From Fibrobacter sp. UBA4375 (lineage in GTDB: Bacteria; Fibrobacterota; Fibrobacteria; Fibrobacterales; Fibrobacteraceae), in contig DGRZ01000094.1 in assembly GCA_002391195.1 (NCBI GenBank), forward strand, positions 89,490 through 153,489: a stretch of 64,000 bases of DNA. The letters run 5' to 3'. Made by a program: the position numbers and the translations under genes. Below, in pieces: positions 24,931-32,595 of this stretch. Within the stretch, counting starts at the first letter, position 1; every line of letters starts with the position of its first letter. Below the pieces are notes generated by a model. The model was not told the origin of the DNA. It made no database searches and worked only from the letters and a program-made list of their open reading frames with translations.

Positions 24931-25935
24931 TTATTTCTTCAGGAACTTGGCCCCGAATGTAAATTTTCGTGAATCTTCGGGAGGGATTTCTATCAGCCCG
25001 CGGTGGTGGTTCAGGGCGTCGGGCTCCGATGTCATGGGCTCGATGGCGATGCTTGCCCGGGTAGGGGGTGTGTAAATCTGGATGGCGTTGTATTGCCCTT
25101 GACCGGCCTGTTGCCAGATGTCCAGTTTGCCTGCGCTCCCTTCCAAAAACACGTGGGCCTGGGTTTGGGATTGTGCTGTCGCACTTGAAAAATCGCCTCC
25201 CAGGCAGAAACAGTCGTTGATGAACTCGTCACCGATGGCACGGCCGCCCACGAAGCGGGTGTCGTCCTTGAAGTTCCCAGTGGGAAGGTCCGCCTGGTCC
25301 AGAAGGGCGAGCTTACTTTCGGGTAGGGTCATCTTCAGGTCATTCACCTTTTCGTCTAGGCTGTAGTAGGGGTGCCAGCCTTCGGAATAAGGCATAAGGG
25401 CCTTTCCGATGTTCTGCACAGAGGCCTCTACGGTATAAGATTCACCTGTGAAGGTTACTTTGTTTGTAACTTTAAAAGGGAAAGGGAATCCGGCGAAGGC
25501 GCCCGGCCAGTCGCAGGTGAAAACGGCGGTGCAACTTTCGGAGTCGCTCTCGAAGCTTTCGAATTTCCATTCCTTGTTCTGCAAAAAGCCGTGGAGGGCA
25601 TGGGGTGCCCAACTCACGTTGTTTATAAGGGCGTAGGTGTTGCCACTCCAGGTGAACTTGGCGTAGGCGGTGCGGCCCGGGAAGGGGGCGAGTCTGCAGC
25701 CTGCATTGGTGTCGGGGCCCATTTTGTAGATGTCATCGCCTTCCCGGTAACCGAAAAGCAGGTCCAGTTTGTCGGAACCGGTGACGCCCGCGCCGTTTTT
25801 TGCAACGGGTATGCGCCAGGCGTTAAGGCCTCCGCCGTAACTGCTCAGAATTTCCAGTTCGGCGCCGTCATCGCGCTGTAAAACGTAACATTGGATAGTG
25901 CCGAGAGGGCGAGAAATCAGTTTGAAGTTGCTCAT
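24931..25935 (-). CDS. galM: Aldose 1-epimerase-type enzyme
   Basis: This 334-residue protein has the galactose mutarotase fold. Marker segments are AGCRLAPFPGRTAYAKFTW, HALHGFLQNKEWK (substrate His), GWHPYYSLDE (catalytic His) and IAIEPMTSEPDAL (catalytic Glu). It interconverts alpha and beta anomers of sugars released from mannan or galactomannan. It is the first gene of the operon with the two mannanases, 69 bases before the GH5 gene. There is no Shine-Dalgarno sequence, and an ATCTTCCCT stretch precedes the ATG. Confidence 0.9.
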   Translation of the reverse strand: MSNFKLISRPLGTIQCYVLQRDDGAELEILSSYGGGLNAWRIPVAKNGAGVTGSDKLDLLFGYREGDDIYKMGPDTNAGCRLAPFPGRTAYAKFTWSGNTYALINNVSWAPHALHGFLQNKEWKFESFESDSESCTAVFTCDWPGAFAGFPFPFKVTNKVTFTGESYTVEASVQNIGKALMPYSEGWHPYYSLDEKVNDLKMTLPESKLALLDQADLPTGNFKDDTRFVGGRAIGDEFINDCFCLGGDFSSATAQSQTQAHVFLEGSAGKLDIWQQAGQGQYNAIQIYTPPTRASIAIEPMTSEPDALNHHRGLIEIPPEDSRKFTFGAKFLKK

Positions 25936-25959
25936 GGTAGGGAAGATAGAAAAAAGGCG

Positions 25960-26232
25960 TGGGGCATGAGTTGTGGGTTAGGAGTCATGAGTCGTGAGTT
26001 ATGAGTTGTGAGCCGCGAGTCGTCATCCTCACCCGTTCGACAGGCTCAGGGCAGGCTCTGGTGAGGATCCGCTTACTGCAATCTGGCAGATCCTCGCCTT
26101 CGCGAGGATGACAACGTTTAAGACCCGAACCGCACATTCCACACCTTCCTAAATCCTAGCCCCTAGATCCTATCCCCTAAATCCTATCCCCTAAATCCTA
26201 ACCCCTAAATCCTAACCCCTAATACCTACAAC
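25960..26232 (-). repeat. Composite dispersed element, inverted orientation
   Basis: Read on the minus strand it has the same order as the element at 56427-56680. First is a TAGGGG/TAGGATTTAGG array (26155-26232). A two-hairpin core follows (26020-26114), with CTGCCAGATTGCAGTAAGCG between the hairpins. Last is a CTCATAACTCACGACTCATG array (25965-26019). The second hairpin carries a 25-base loop (AGGCTCAGGGCAGGCTC) that is absent at 56525 but present at 20055. Confidence 0.85.
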
Positions 26233-26263
26233 CTCTCAAACTTTTAATACTATATTTATTTGT

Positions 26264-27646
26264 ATGGATTCCCGGACCATTGTCGCACCCATGACTCCCG
26301 CAGGCGTTAGCGCCGTGGCGGCTATCCGCGTAAGCGGCCCTCAGGTGCGTGACGTGGTTTTGGCCCTGTTCGGCGAAAGGGCTGTAGCCCGACTGGAAAG
26401 CCACATGGCGCGTCTGGGAACGGCCCGGGACCCTAAAACCGGCGAAACCGTCGATAGCCTGCTTTACCTGTTTTTCGAAGGGCCCAATTCCTATACCGGC
26501 GAAGATACGCTGGAACTTTACCCTCACGGAAACCCGCTGATCGTGCGGGAACTGATTCAGGCCATCCGCAAGGTACAAGGCGTTCGTCTGGCAGAACCTG
26601 GTGAATTTACCCGCAGGGCCTTTCTGAACGGCAAGATGGACCTGGTCCAGGCGGAATCCGTGGCCGACGTGATTCACAGCGCGAACCGTGCAGAACTGAA
26701 AAACGCCCACCGCCTGCTTTCGGGAACGCTCTCGAAAAAAATTCAGGAACTGAACGAACAGGTGAAGGATATGTCCGCCCGGCTGGAGCTGGACGTGGAT
26801 TTTGCCGAGGAGGAGGCCGACCCGGATTACGATTCCTGGCGCAAGAGGATTGTGGCCATCGGCGAAAAGATTTCGGAAATCCTCCAGAGCTTCCGTGGCA
26901 AGGAAAACCTGAGCCGCCTCCCGCTGGTTGTGCTCTACGGAGCCCCCAACGCGGGCAAGTCCAGCCTGGTAAACGCCCTCCTGGGCGAAGACCGCATTCT
27001 CGTGAGCAGCGTCCCCGGCACCACTCGGGACTTCGTGGAGGTCCGGCTGTTTTTGCCCGGCGGGGAAATCCGTCTGGTGGATACCGCAGGCATTGCCGAC
27101 CGGGCCACCGACGAGCTGGACGCCCTCAGTATGGAAAAGAGCCGTGGGATTCTGAAAGAGGCGGACCTGAAGATTCACGTGGTGGACGGGTGTGAATTCG
27201 GAGTTCGGAATTCGGAATTCGGAGTTGGAAATCAAAAATCTACAACAGATTCCGATGTTACCGTCATCAGCAAGTGTGATTTGCTGGATGAGAGAACGGC
27301 CTGCGGCCTGCAGACGAGAGATGAGAGAATTTCCAAGGTTCTCCCAGTCTCCTCCAAGACCGGCGAGGGCCTTGCCGAACTCAGGCAGAAGATGGATGCC
27401 GCCCTGTTTACTGAAGGTCGCAGCCCCGAAGACATCTGGATTACCAGCGAGCGGGAACGGGCCTGCCTCGCCGAAGCCTTCGAAGGGGTGAAACGGGCCC
27501 TGGACCTGCTCCAGAAACAGCCCGCCGTAGAACTTCTCGCCTTCGAGATGCAGCTGGTGCGCCGCTCCCTCCAGAGCGTGGTGGGCGAAATTTCTTCTGA
27601 AGATATTTTACAATCTATTTTCGCGGGGTTCTGCATTGGAAAGTAG
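26264..27646 (+). CDS. mnmE: tRNA modification GTPase MnmE with repeat insertions in the G domain
   Basis: MnmE (with MnmG) makes 5-carboxymethylaminomethyl-uridine in tRNA wobble positions. The N-terminal folate-binding domain starts IVAPMTPAGVSAVAAIRVSG. The GTPase has P-loop GAPNAGKSS (226-234), TTRD (253-256) and DTAGIAD (273-279). The C-terminus FCIGK contains the conserved Cys. The G4 motif is SKCD (336-339) instead of NKxD. It is flanked by two insertions, residues 311-324 (AATTCGG repeat) and 342-356 (GACGAGA repeat). Length is 460 residues. A TATATT box seven bases before the ATG suggests a leaderless mRNA. Confidence 0.95.
   Translation: MDSRTIVAPMTPAGVSAVAAIRVSGPQVRDVVLALFGERAVARLESHMARLGTARDPKTGETVDSLLYLFFEGPNSYTGEDTLELYPHGNPLIVRELIQAIRKVQGVRLAEPGEFTRRAFLNGKMDLVQAESVADVIHSANRAELKNAHRLLSGTLSKKIQELNEQVKDMSARLELDVDFAEEEADPDYDSWRKRIVAIGEKISEILQSFRGKENLSRLPLVVLYGAPNAGKSSLVNALLGEDRILVSSVPGTTRDFVEVRLFLPGGEIRLVDTAGIADRATDELDALSMEKSRGILKEADLKIHVVDGCEFGVRNSEFGVGNQKSTTDSDVTVISKCDLLDERTACGLQTRDERISKVLPVSSKTGEGLAELRQKMDAALFTEGRSPEDIWITSERERACLAEAFEGVKRALDLLQKQPAVELLAFEMQLVRRSLQSVVGEISSEDILQSIFAGFCIGK
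27194..27230. repeat. AATTCGG-family repeat inside mnmE
   Basis: GAATTCGGAGTTCGGAATTC and continuing units encode EFGVRNSEFGVG, residues 311-322 of MnmE. It is in frame with no stop on either strand. Confidence 0.9.
27287..27328. repeat. GACGAGA-family element inside mnmE
   Basis: GATGAGAGAACG, inner palindrome GCCTGCGGCCTG, then CAGACGAGAGATGAGAG encode residues 342-355 of MnmE. The outer flanks match the reverse complement of 19417-19465, with a different inner palindrome. Confidence 0.85.
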
Positions 27647-28502
27647 CACTCTCAGCCTTATCGGCGTCTTTATCGGGATTTTCGCCTTTGGTACCTACAT
27701 GGTCCCGCTGAAAAAGTATCCCGCCTATTCCTCCTGGTCCTACCTGGCGTTCATGTCCATCGGGGCGCTCATCTGTTCCGTTGGCATCACCTGCGTTACG
27801 GGGCAGTTCAACTTTCACCCCGTAGGCATCGGTTGCGGACTCCTTTGGGTGCTGGGCGGTGCGCTGTGCTTCTGGGCGGTACAGGCCGAGGCGGACCTGG
27901 CGGGTACCGGCCTACGGTCCATGAGCGTGAGCATTCTGCTTTCGTTCTTTAGCGGGGTGGTCATTTTCCAGGAAAAGACCCTGCTGTACTATTCCATTCC
28001 GGCTATTGCCTGCATGATTATCGGCATTTGGATTCCCGCCAGCAAGAAAAAATCCATCTGGAAAAATTGGCGCTCCCTCTTGTCGGGAGCGGTGTTCGGC
28101 ACCTACCTGATTCCCTTCAAGTTCAGCGGCATGGGCGACATGGAATTCTTGTTCCCCTTCTCCTTCGGGGTCTGTGCCGGTAGCCTTGTGCTGGTGGGCC
28201 TGGTGACATTTCGACGCCGCAAGGATATCAGGCATTCGAACATTGTGCCAACGCTTCTTTCCATGGCATCGGGCGTCATGTGGATGTTCGGCACCCTGGC
28301 CATTTTCTGGACCATCGCCGACGACGGCATGTTCGGCTATGCAGTAGGTTACCCGCTTTTGCAGTTGAACCTGGTGGTAAACCAGCTGTGGGGCGTGTTC
28401 GTGTTCGGCGAATACGCCTCCCGTGGAGGCCGCATCAAGCTTGCCTTGTCCACGGTGGTCATCTTGATTGGAGCGGTGCTGTTGACCCTCTCCAAGATGT
28501 AG
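27636..28502 (+). CDS. GRP-family (drug/metabolite superfamily) sugar transporter
   Basis: The 288-residue protein has ten hydrophobic segments in two similar halves (FGTYMVPLKKY near 18, then FGTYLIPFKFSG near 155). This duplicated FGTYMVP motif is typical of the glucose/ribose porter branch (GlcU, RbsU, RhaT relatives). The likely start is TTG 27636, overlapping mnmE by 11 bases, with GCGGGG as a weak ribosome site. The first ATG downstream would remove the first transmembrane segment. The sugar carried is unknown. Confidence 0.8.
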   Translation: MESSTLSLIGVFIGIFAFGTYMVPLKKYPAYSSWSYLAFMSIGALICSVGITCVTGQFNFHPVGIGCGLLWVLGGALCFWAVQAEADLAGTGLRSMSVSILLSFFSGVVIFQEKTLLYYSIPAIACMIIGIWIPASKKKSIWKNWRSLLSGAVFGTYLIPFKFSGMGDMEFLFPFSFGVCAGSLVLVGLVTFRRRKDIRHSNIVPTLLSMASGVMWMFGTLAIFWTIADDGMFGYAVGYPLLQLNLVVNQLWGVFVFGEYASRGGRIKLALSTVVILIGAVLLTLSKM

Positions 28503-28524
28503 CGAACTGGGTTCGGGTTTCGCC

Positions 28525-29427
28525 CTAGATGGCGGCGATTTCCTGGTTGATTTCTTCGGCGCCCTTGATGTCTTCGTTGTAGATGGCGTTCACCTTCTTG
28601 CATCCCAGTTCCAAGAGCCTGCGGGCTCCTTGGTTGTCGCTTTGCCTGCGCAGCTCCCTAATAGCGCCGTCGATAAGCTTGATGTCGCGCTGTTCGGGAT
28701 AGTTTTTCATGAACTTGTAGAACAGGGCAATCTGGTTTTCGTAGTCGCTGTCGGTTTCGCAGGCCAGCAAGAAAGGCACCACCCTGGTATTCAGCAGGTT
28801 GTTCAGGTCGCCCACGAAGGTGTTTAGGCTCGCCCCTTCGGGGAACAGTTCTTCAGTTTCCCGCTGGATGTCGTCGTTGTCCATAATCTCGCCGTTTTCG
28901 AACTGGGAAAGCATCTCGTTCAGCAGGTTGATTTCTTCGACCTTTGCCTGTTCGCGGTAACGGGCCTGGTAAAAGACGGGCAGCGTGGTCAGGCAAAAGT
29001 GGGCCTGGTTCATGCCGATGAACTCGCCAATGTAATACACGTCGGCGTCTTCGTTCAGAATATCTTCTTCGCTGGCGAAATTGCAGATGCGGGCAGGAAT
29101 GGGAATGACTTCCATGTTGGCCAGTTCGTGGAGGCGCTCCCGCAGGGAATCCACGTCCATATCTTCGGGCAGTTCCACGCCGTCTTCTTCCATGGATTCC
29201 AGCAGGTTGTCGATCTTTGAATCTACGGCCTTGTTGATGGCTCTCCGGCTAGGCAGCTTGGGCTGCTGCCGGAAATCCCCTTCCAGGGCGAAAAGTCCGT
29301 TTTTCACCATGTCGTCAAAAGGCGTGCCGCTCCGCTCCGCATCAGGCGAAGGTAAAATCTTGGCGTAGGCAATCATGCGCCCGCACAGGCGTTGGTCGTT
29401 TCCTTTTTTCTGTTTGATTCCCAGCAT
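28525..29427 (-). CDS. Soluble protein of unknown function
   Basis: A 300-residue acidic, largely helical protein without signal peptide or membrane segments. I recognise no domain. A Cys in the N-terminal QRLCGRMIAY and two helix-rich repeats in the C-terminal half (QRDIKLIDGAIRELRRQSDN and NQGARRLLELGCKKVNAIYN) may be TPR-like. TATATT lies six bases upstream of GTG 29433 and 12 before ATG 29427, so the start is one of these and the mRNA is probably leaderless. It converges on the sugar transporter gene, 22 bases apart. Confidence 0.7.
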   Translation of the reverse strand: MLGIKQKKGNDQRLCGRMIAYAKILPSPDAERSGTPFDDMVKNGLFALEGDFRQQPKLPSRRAINKAVDSKIDNLLESMEEDGVELPEDMDVDSLRERLHELANMEVIPIPARICNFASEEDILNEDADVYYIGEFIGMNQAHFCLTTLPVFYQARYREQAKVEEINLLNEMLSQFENGEIMDNDDIQRETEELFPEGASLNTFVGDLNNLLNTRVVPFLLACETDSDYENQIALFYKFMKNYPEQRDIKLIDGAIRELRRQSDNQGARRLLELGCKKVNAIYNEDIKGAEEINQEIAAI

Positions 29428-29446
29428 AGCCACAATATAGCAAATA

Positions 29447-29697
29447 GTTGTGAGTGGTGAGTAGTGAGTGGTGGGTGATGAGTTGTGAGTGGTGAGTAAT
29501 GAGTGGTGAGTAGTGAGGTTCGAGGCACGAGGCTCGAGGATGACAACTCTTGAGACCGGCTATCCTAACGGGCTACGCTCTACGGACCTTCGGTCCTAAT
29601 CACTAACCACTAATCACTAATCACTAAATCCTAGATCCTAGATCCTAGATCCTAAATCCTAGATCCTAAATCCTATCCCCTAAATCCTAATTACTAT
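29447..29697 (-). repeat. Composite dispersed element with the 77-bp core, inverted orientation
   Basis: On the plus strand: GTGAGTGGTGAGTAGTGAG array (29450-29514), 77-bp core (29515-29591), then CACTAACCACTAATC and CCTAGATCCTAGATCC units to 29697. The core is the reverse complement of 14811-14887 with two mismatches (G for A, T for C). The array on the left directly abuts AACTATTTGCTATATT, the -10 region of the 28525 gene. Confidence 0.85.
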
Positions 29698-29707
29698 CTT
29701 TCCTTCT

Positions 29708-30526
29708 GTGGAACAATCTAGTTGGCAAAAGATTCTCGAGCTGTGCAACAGGCTTTCCACCGTCACCTACGAGAACCTCACGAAAATTATCCGTCTGGAA
29801 TCGGCGGGTTCTGCCACTCGTGCCCGCAATTTGGATGACAGTTTCCAGAACGACGTAGATTCTTGGATGGGCGGCGGCACCTGCTTCAGCATGACCTGGC
29901 ACCTGTATCAGGCCTTTACCGACATGGGGCTTTCGCCCCGTCTGGTCATGGGCCACAAGCGCAAAGAAAAAAACATCCACTGCGCTTTGATCCTACCGGA
30001 TCAGTTCGGATTTAAGAATTCGGATTTCAGAATTAATTCCGAATTCCGAACTCCGAATTCCGAATTCCTCTTCGACCCCGGCTACCTCATCTTCGACCCG
30101 CTCCCTTTGCCTGCACCTCAACCGTTCGGTTCCGGCGAGGCGTTTTTCCCGCTGGTCCCCAACTGCGTGCGGCTGGTGCGGCCTGCCGCCGATGCCCTGG
30201 AACTCTGGACCGGTGGTGCGGGCGGCCCCATGAAGCTTCGTTTCGAGTATCCGCTAGAAGGTGTTTCCGTCGAAGAATTCAAGCAGCACTGGTCCGAAAG
30301 TTTCTACCGGGAGATGATGACCTACCCGGTGCTCAACCGCCTGGACCGGGAACGGGGAGAGCAGTATTACTACCAGAAAGGGAACCTGGTCATCCGCGAC
30401 AAGGACGGCTCCCGTATGGAACGTATTCCCGAAGAACTCCGTGTGGAAAAGCTCAGCGAGATTTTCCACATTTCGCCGGACTTAGTTGACCGCGCCCTCG
30501 GAATCTTAAAAAAAGAACATTCTTGA
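29708..30526 (+). CDS. Arylamine N-acetyltransferase-like protein with a repeat insertion
   Basis: The N-terminal half has the Cys-His-Asp triad of the N-acetyltransferase/transglutaminase fold: GGGTCFSMTWHLYQAF (Cys59), NIHCALIL (His91) and FDPGYL (Asp123). This matches arylamine N-acetyltransferases, which use acetyl-CoA, more than classical transglutaminases. Residues 101-119 between His and Asp are the translation of an AATTCGG-family repeat. The start is GTG 29708, the first in-frame start. The last 110 residues are a separate charged domain. Substrate is unknown. Confidence 0.75.
   Translation: MEQSSWQKILELCNRLSTVTYENLTKIIRLESAGSATRARNLDDSFQNDVDSWMGGGTCFSMTWHLYQAFTDMGLSPRLVMGHKRKEKNIHCALILPDQFGFKNSDFRINSEFRTPNSEFLFDPGYLIFDPLPLPAPQPFGSGEAFFPLVPNCVRLVRPAADALELWTGGAGGPMKLRFEYPLEGVSVEEFKQHWSESFYREMMTYPVLNRLDRERGEQYYYQKGNLVIRDKDGSRMERIPEELRVEKLSEIFHISPDLVDRALGILKKEHS
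30005..30068. repeat. AATTCGG-family inverted repeat inside the acetyltransferase-like gene
   Basis: Left arm TTCGGATTTAAGAATTCGG, right arm CCGAATTCCGAACTCCGAAT in the opposite sense. It is in frame, between the catalytic His and Asp codons, and has no stops. Confidence 0.9.
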
Positions 30527-30564
30527 AAATATTTATATTTTTCCTCAAAAAAGGAACCCGTCTT

Positions 30565-31050
30565 ATGAAAAAACTTTTGATTCTCGTTGTTGCCATGGCC
30601 TCTGCCATGTTCGTCGCCTGCGGCCCGTCCAAGCTGGAAATGCAGGAAATGTCTTCTAGCCGCGACATCATCATCGAAGTCCGTCAGGTGCTGAACGATT
30701 CCATCAGTCTCATGATCGGCAATACCCTGTACCTGAACAGCAAGCAGGTGATAGGCGACAACCTGTTCCCCCTGCTGGTGAGCACCCGCGACCCCCAAGA
30801 AATTGAACGGCTCACCGCCACCGACGTGGTGAACACCCCCGAAGACCTCCTCAAGTATCTGCGCTTTACTTCGCCCGACATGGTGAACTTCGGCATCGTC
30901 ATCGGCGAAACCGCCTACAACGAAATCGGCTTTGACGAAAACCATGTGGTAGAGACCCTGAAAAACATCTTCGTCAAGGTGGACGGCGGCTCCCTTATCC
31001 TCTTCCACGAGAAGAACGGCGAACTCACCTCCGCAAAGAAGCTATTTTAG
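30565..31050 (+). CDS. Lipoprotein of unknown function
   Basis: From ATG 30565 (AAGGA ribosome site) the protein has 161 residues. Its signal peptide MKKLLILVVAMASAMF ends at lipobox FVAC, so it is acylated at Cys19. The mature part is mixed alpha/beta, with a Ser/Arg stretch (EMSSSRDIIIEVRQVLNDSI) and no known motif. The upstream ATG at 30523 would hide the signal peptide behind a basic leader. It may be co-transcribed with the acetyltransferase-like gene (38-bp gap) and overlaps the convergent MATE gene by nine bases. Confidence 0.78.
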   Translation: MKKLLILVVAMASAMFVACGPSKLEMQEMSSSRDIIIEVRQVLNDSISLMIGNTLYLNSKQVIGDNLFPLLVSTRDPQEIERLTATDVVNTPEDLLKYLRFTSPDMVNFGIVIGETAYNEIGFDENHVVETLKNIFVKVDGGSLILFHEKNGELTSAKKLF

Positions 31051-32427
31051 CTTCTTCAGTTCGTGCAGCAGCATTCCCATGCCGATGATGGCGGCCCCGG
31101 TATCGGCGATGGGCTGGGCCATGAACACCCCCTTCAGTTCAAAGAAATGGGGGAGTACAAGCAGGAAGGGTATCAGCAGTATCACCTGGCGGCAGGCGTT
31201 CAGGAACATGGACCTGAAGGCTTTCCCCGTGCCCTGGAAAAAGCTTCCGGCCACCATGCCGAAGGGAATCATGAAAAAGGCGGCGGTAAAAATGCGCATG
31301 GCCCAGGCGGCCACCTGCTGCATTTCTAGGTCACCGGGAGCGAAGGGAGCCACGAAGGTCTCCGCCTTCCACATCAGCACCGCCCAGGCGATGGCCATAA
31401 AGCTCGCCGCGTAAATCAGGGCGAATTTTACGGTTCCCTTCACGCGGTCGTTCAGCCGGGCCCCGTAGTTGTAACCGATGATAGGTTGCGTCCCGTGGAC
31501 AAAGCCCAGGAGGGGTAACACGATGATGGACACCACGCTGTTGATGATGCCGAAGGCCGAGATGGCCATGTCGCCTCCGGAAAGGCTGCCGGTGGGCTTG
31601 AGGCTAATGTTGCCGTAGCTGGTGAGGCTCCAGGCCAGAATGGCGTTCATGAGGCTGTTGCAAATCTGCATTACCGAAGGCGGGAGCCCCAAGATGTAAA
31701 TCTTTCTCACGTAGGGGAGCCTGAGCTTCATGTGCCGCCAGCGGATACGGATGGGGGTGCCCTTCTTGATGAAGAACTGGGTAATGAGGCCGCTGGCGAC
31801 AAGCTGGGAACACACCGTGGCCCAGGCGGCTCCTTCGATGCCCCAGTGGAATTTCATGATGAACAGCCAGTCCAGGACGATATTGGAAACAGCCCCGGCG
31901 ATTTCCCGGAACATGGCGGTTTTCGGATGGCCCATGGAACGGATGAAGTGGTTCATGCCCGGAGCGATAGTCTGGAATACCGCCCCGCACAAGATAATGC
32001 GCATGTAGCTTTCGGCCACGGGGAGTGTCTGGTCGCTGGCCCCGAACAGCCTCAGGAGCGGCGTCATGAAGATTTCGCCGAAGGCAAAGGAAAAGATAGC
32101 CATCAAGATGAGCAACGAAAAGGAGTTGTTCAAAATGATGCTTGCCTGGATGTACTTCTTTTGTCCGAGACGGATGGCAAAGAGGGTGTTCCCGCCGACC
32201 CCTACAATCATGGACATGGCCATGATGAACAGGGCGATGGGGAAGCAGAGGGTGATGCCTGCGATGCCGAGACTGCCTACGCCCTGGCCCACGAAAAAAC
32301 GGTCCACTATGTTGTAGAGGGCGTTGACGCACATGCTGATGATGGCGGGGACCGAAAACTGCAGTACCAGTTTCGGGATGCTTGCGGTGCCAAAGGAGTT
32401 GAGGCGCTCAGAGTAGAATTCACTCAT
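31042..32427 (-). CDS. MATE-family efflux transporter
   Basis: A 461-residue inner-membrane protein with twelve hydrophobic segments in two halves. It starts SIPKLVLQFSVPAIISMCVN, then ALYNIVDRFFVGQGVGSLGI, the usual MATE opening. The second half has GFVHGTQPIIGYNYGA, the family's conserved Gln-Pro motif. MATE pumps exchange Na+ or H+ for cationic drugs or metabolites. I start at ATG 32427 (MSEFYSERL). A TTG six codons upstream lies within the -10 box. A perfect-spacing promoter (32436-32464) puts transcription start at or next to the ATG. Confidence 0.93.
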   Translation of the reverse strand: MSEFYSERLNSFGTASIPKLVLQFSVPAIISMCVNALYNIVDRFFVGQGVGSLGIAGITLCFPIALFIMAMSMIVGVGGNTLFAIRLGQKKYIQASIILNNSFSLLILMAIFSFAFGEIFMTPLLRLFGASDQTLPVAESYMRIILCGAVFQTIAPGMNHFIRSMGHPKTAMFREIAGAVSNIVLDWLFIMKFHWGIEGAAWATVCSQLVASGLITQFFIKKGTPIRIRWRHMKLRLPYVRKIYILGLPPSVMQICNSLMNAILAWSLTSYGNISLKPTGSLSGGDMAISAFGIINSVVSIIVLPLLGFVHGTQPIIGYNYGARLNDRVKGTVKFALIYAASFMAIAWAVLMWKAETFVAPFAPGDLEMQQVAAWAMRIFTAAFFMIPFGMVAGSFFQGTGKAFRSMFLNACRQVILLIPFLLVLPHFFELKGVFMAQPIADTGAAIIGMGMLLHELKKLK

Positions 32428-32435
32428 CGGCGCCA

Positions 32436-32464
32436 AATATAGCAAAAGGTGAGAGCAGTGACAA
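32436..32464 (-). promoter_or_regulatory. Promoter of the MATE gene, probably leaderless
   Basis: TTGTCA, a 17-base spacer and TATATT on the minus strand. Only eight bases separate the -10 box from the ATG, so the mRNA should begin at the start codon or within one or two bases. Confidence 0.7.
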
Positions 32465-32522
32465 CGCTTGCGTTGGCAATGCCGAGCCGAGCTATATGCG
32501 TTTACGCAAAGATAGAAAATTA

Positions 32523-32588
32523 TGAATTCGGATTTCAGATTTCGGAATTGTTTTTAGAATAAAGACCTAATTCTTAATTCCGAATTTT
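32523..32588. repeat. AATTCGG-family inverted-arm repeat
   Basis: GAATTCGGATTTCAGATTTC on the left and AATTCTTAATTCCGAATTTT on the right face each other across about 25 bases. It lies between the MATE promoter and the diguanylate cyclase stop. Confidence 0.8.
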
Positions 32589-32595
32589 CGCGAAG

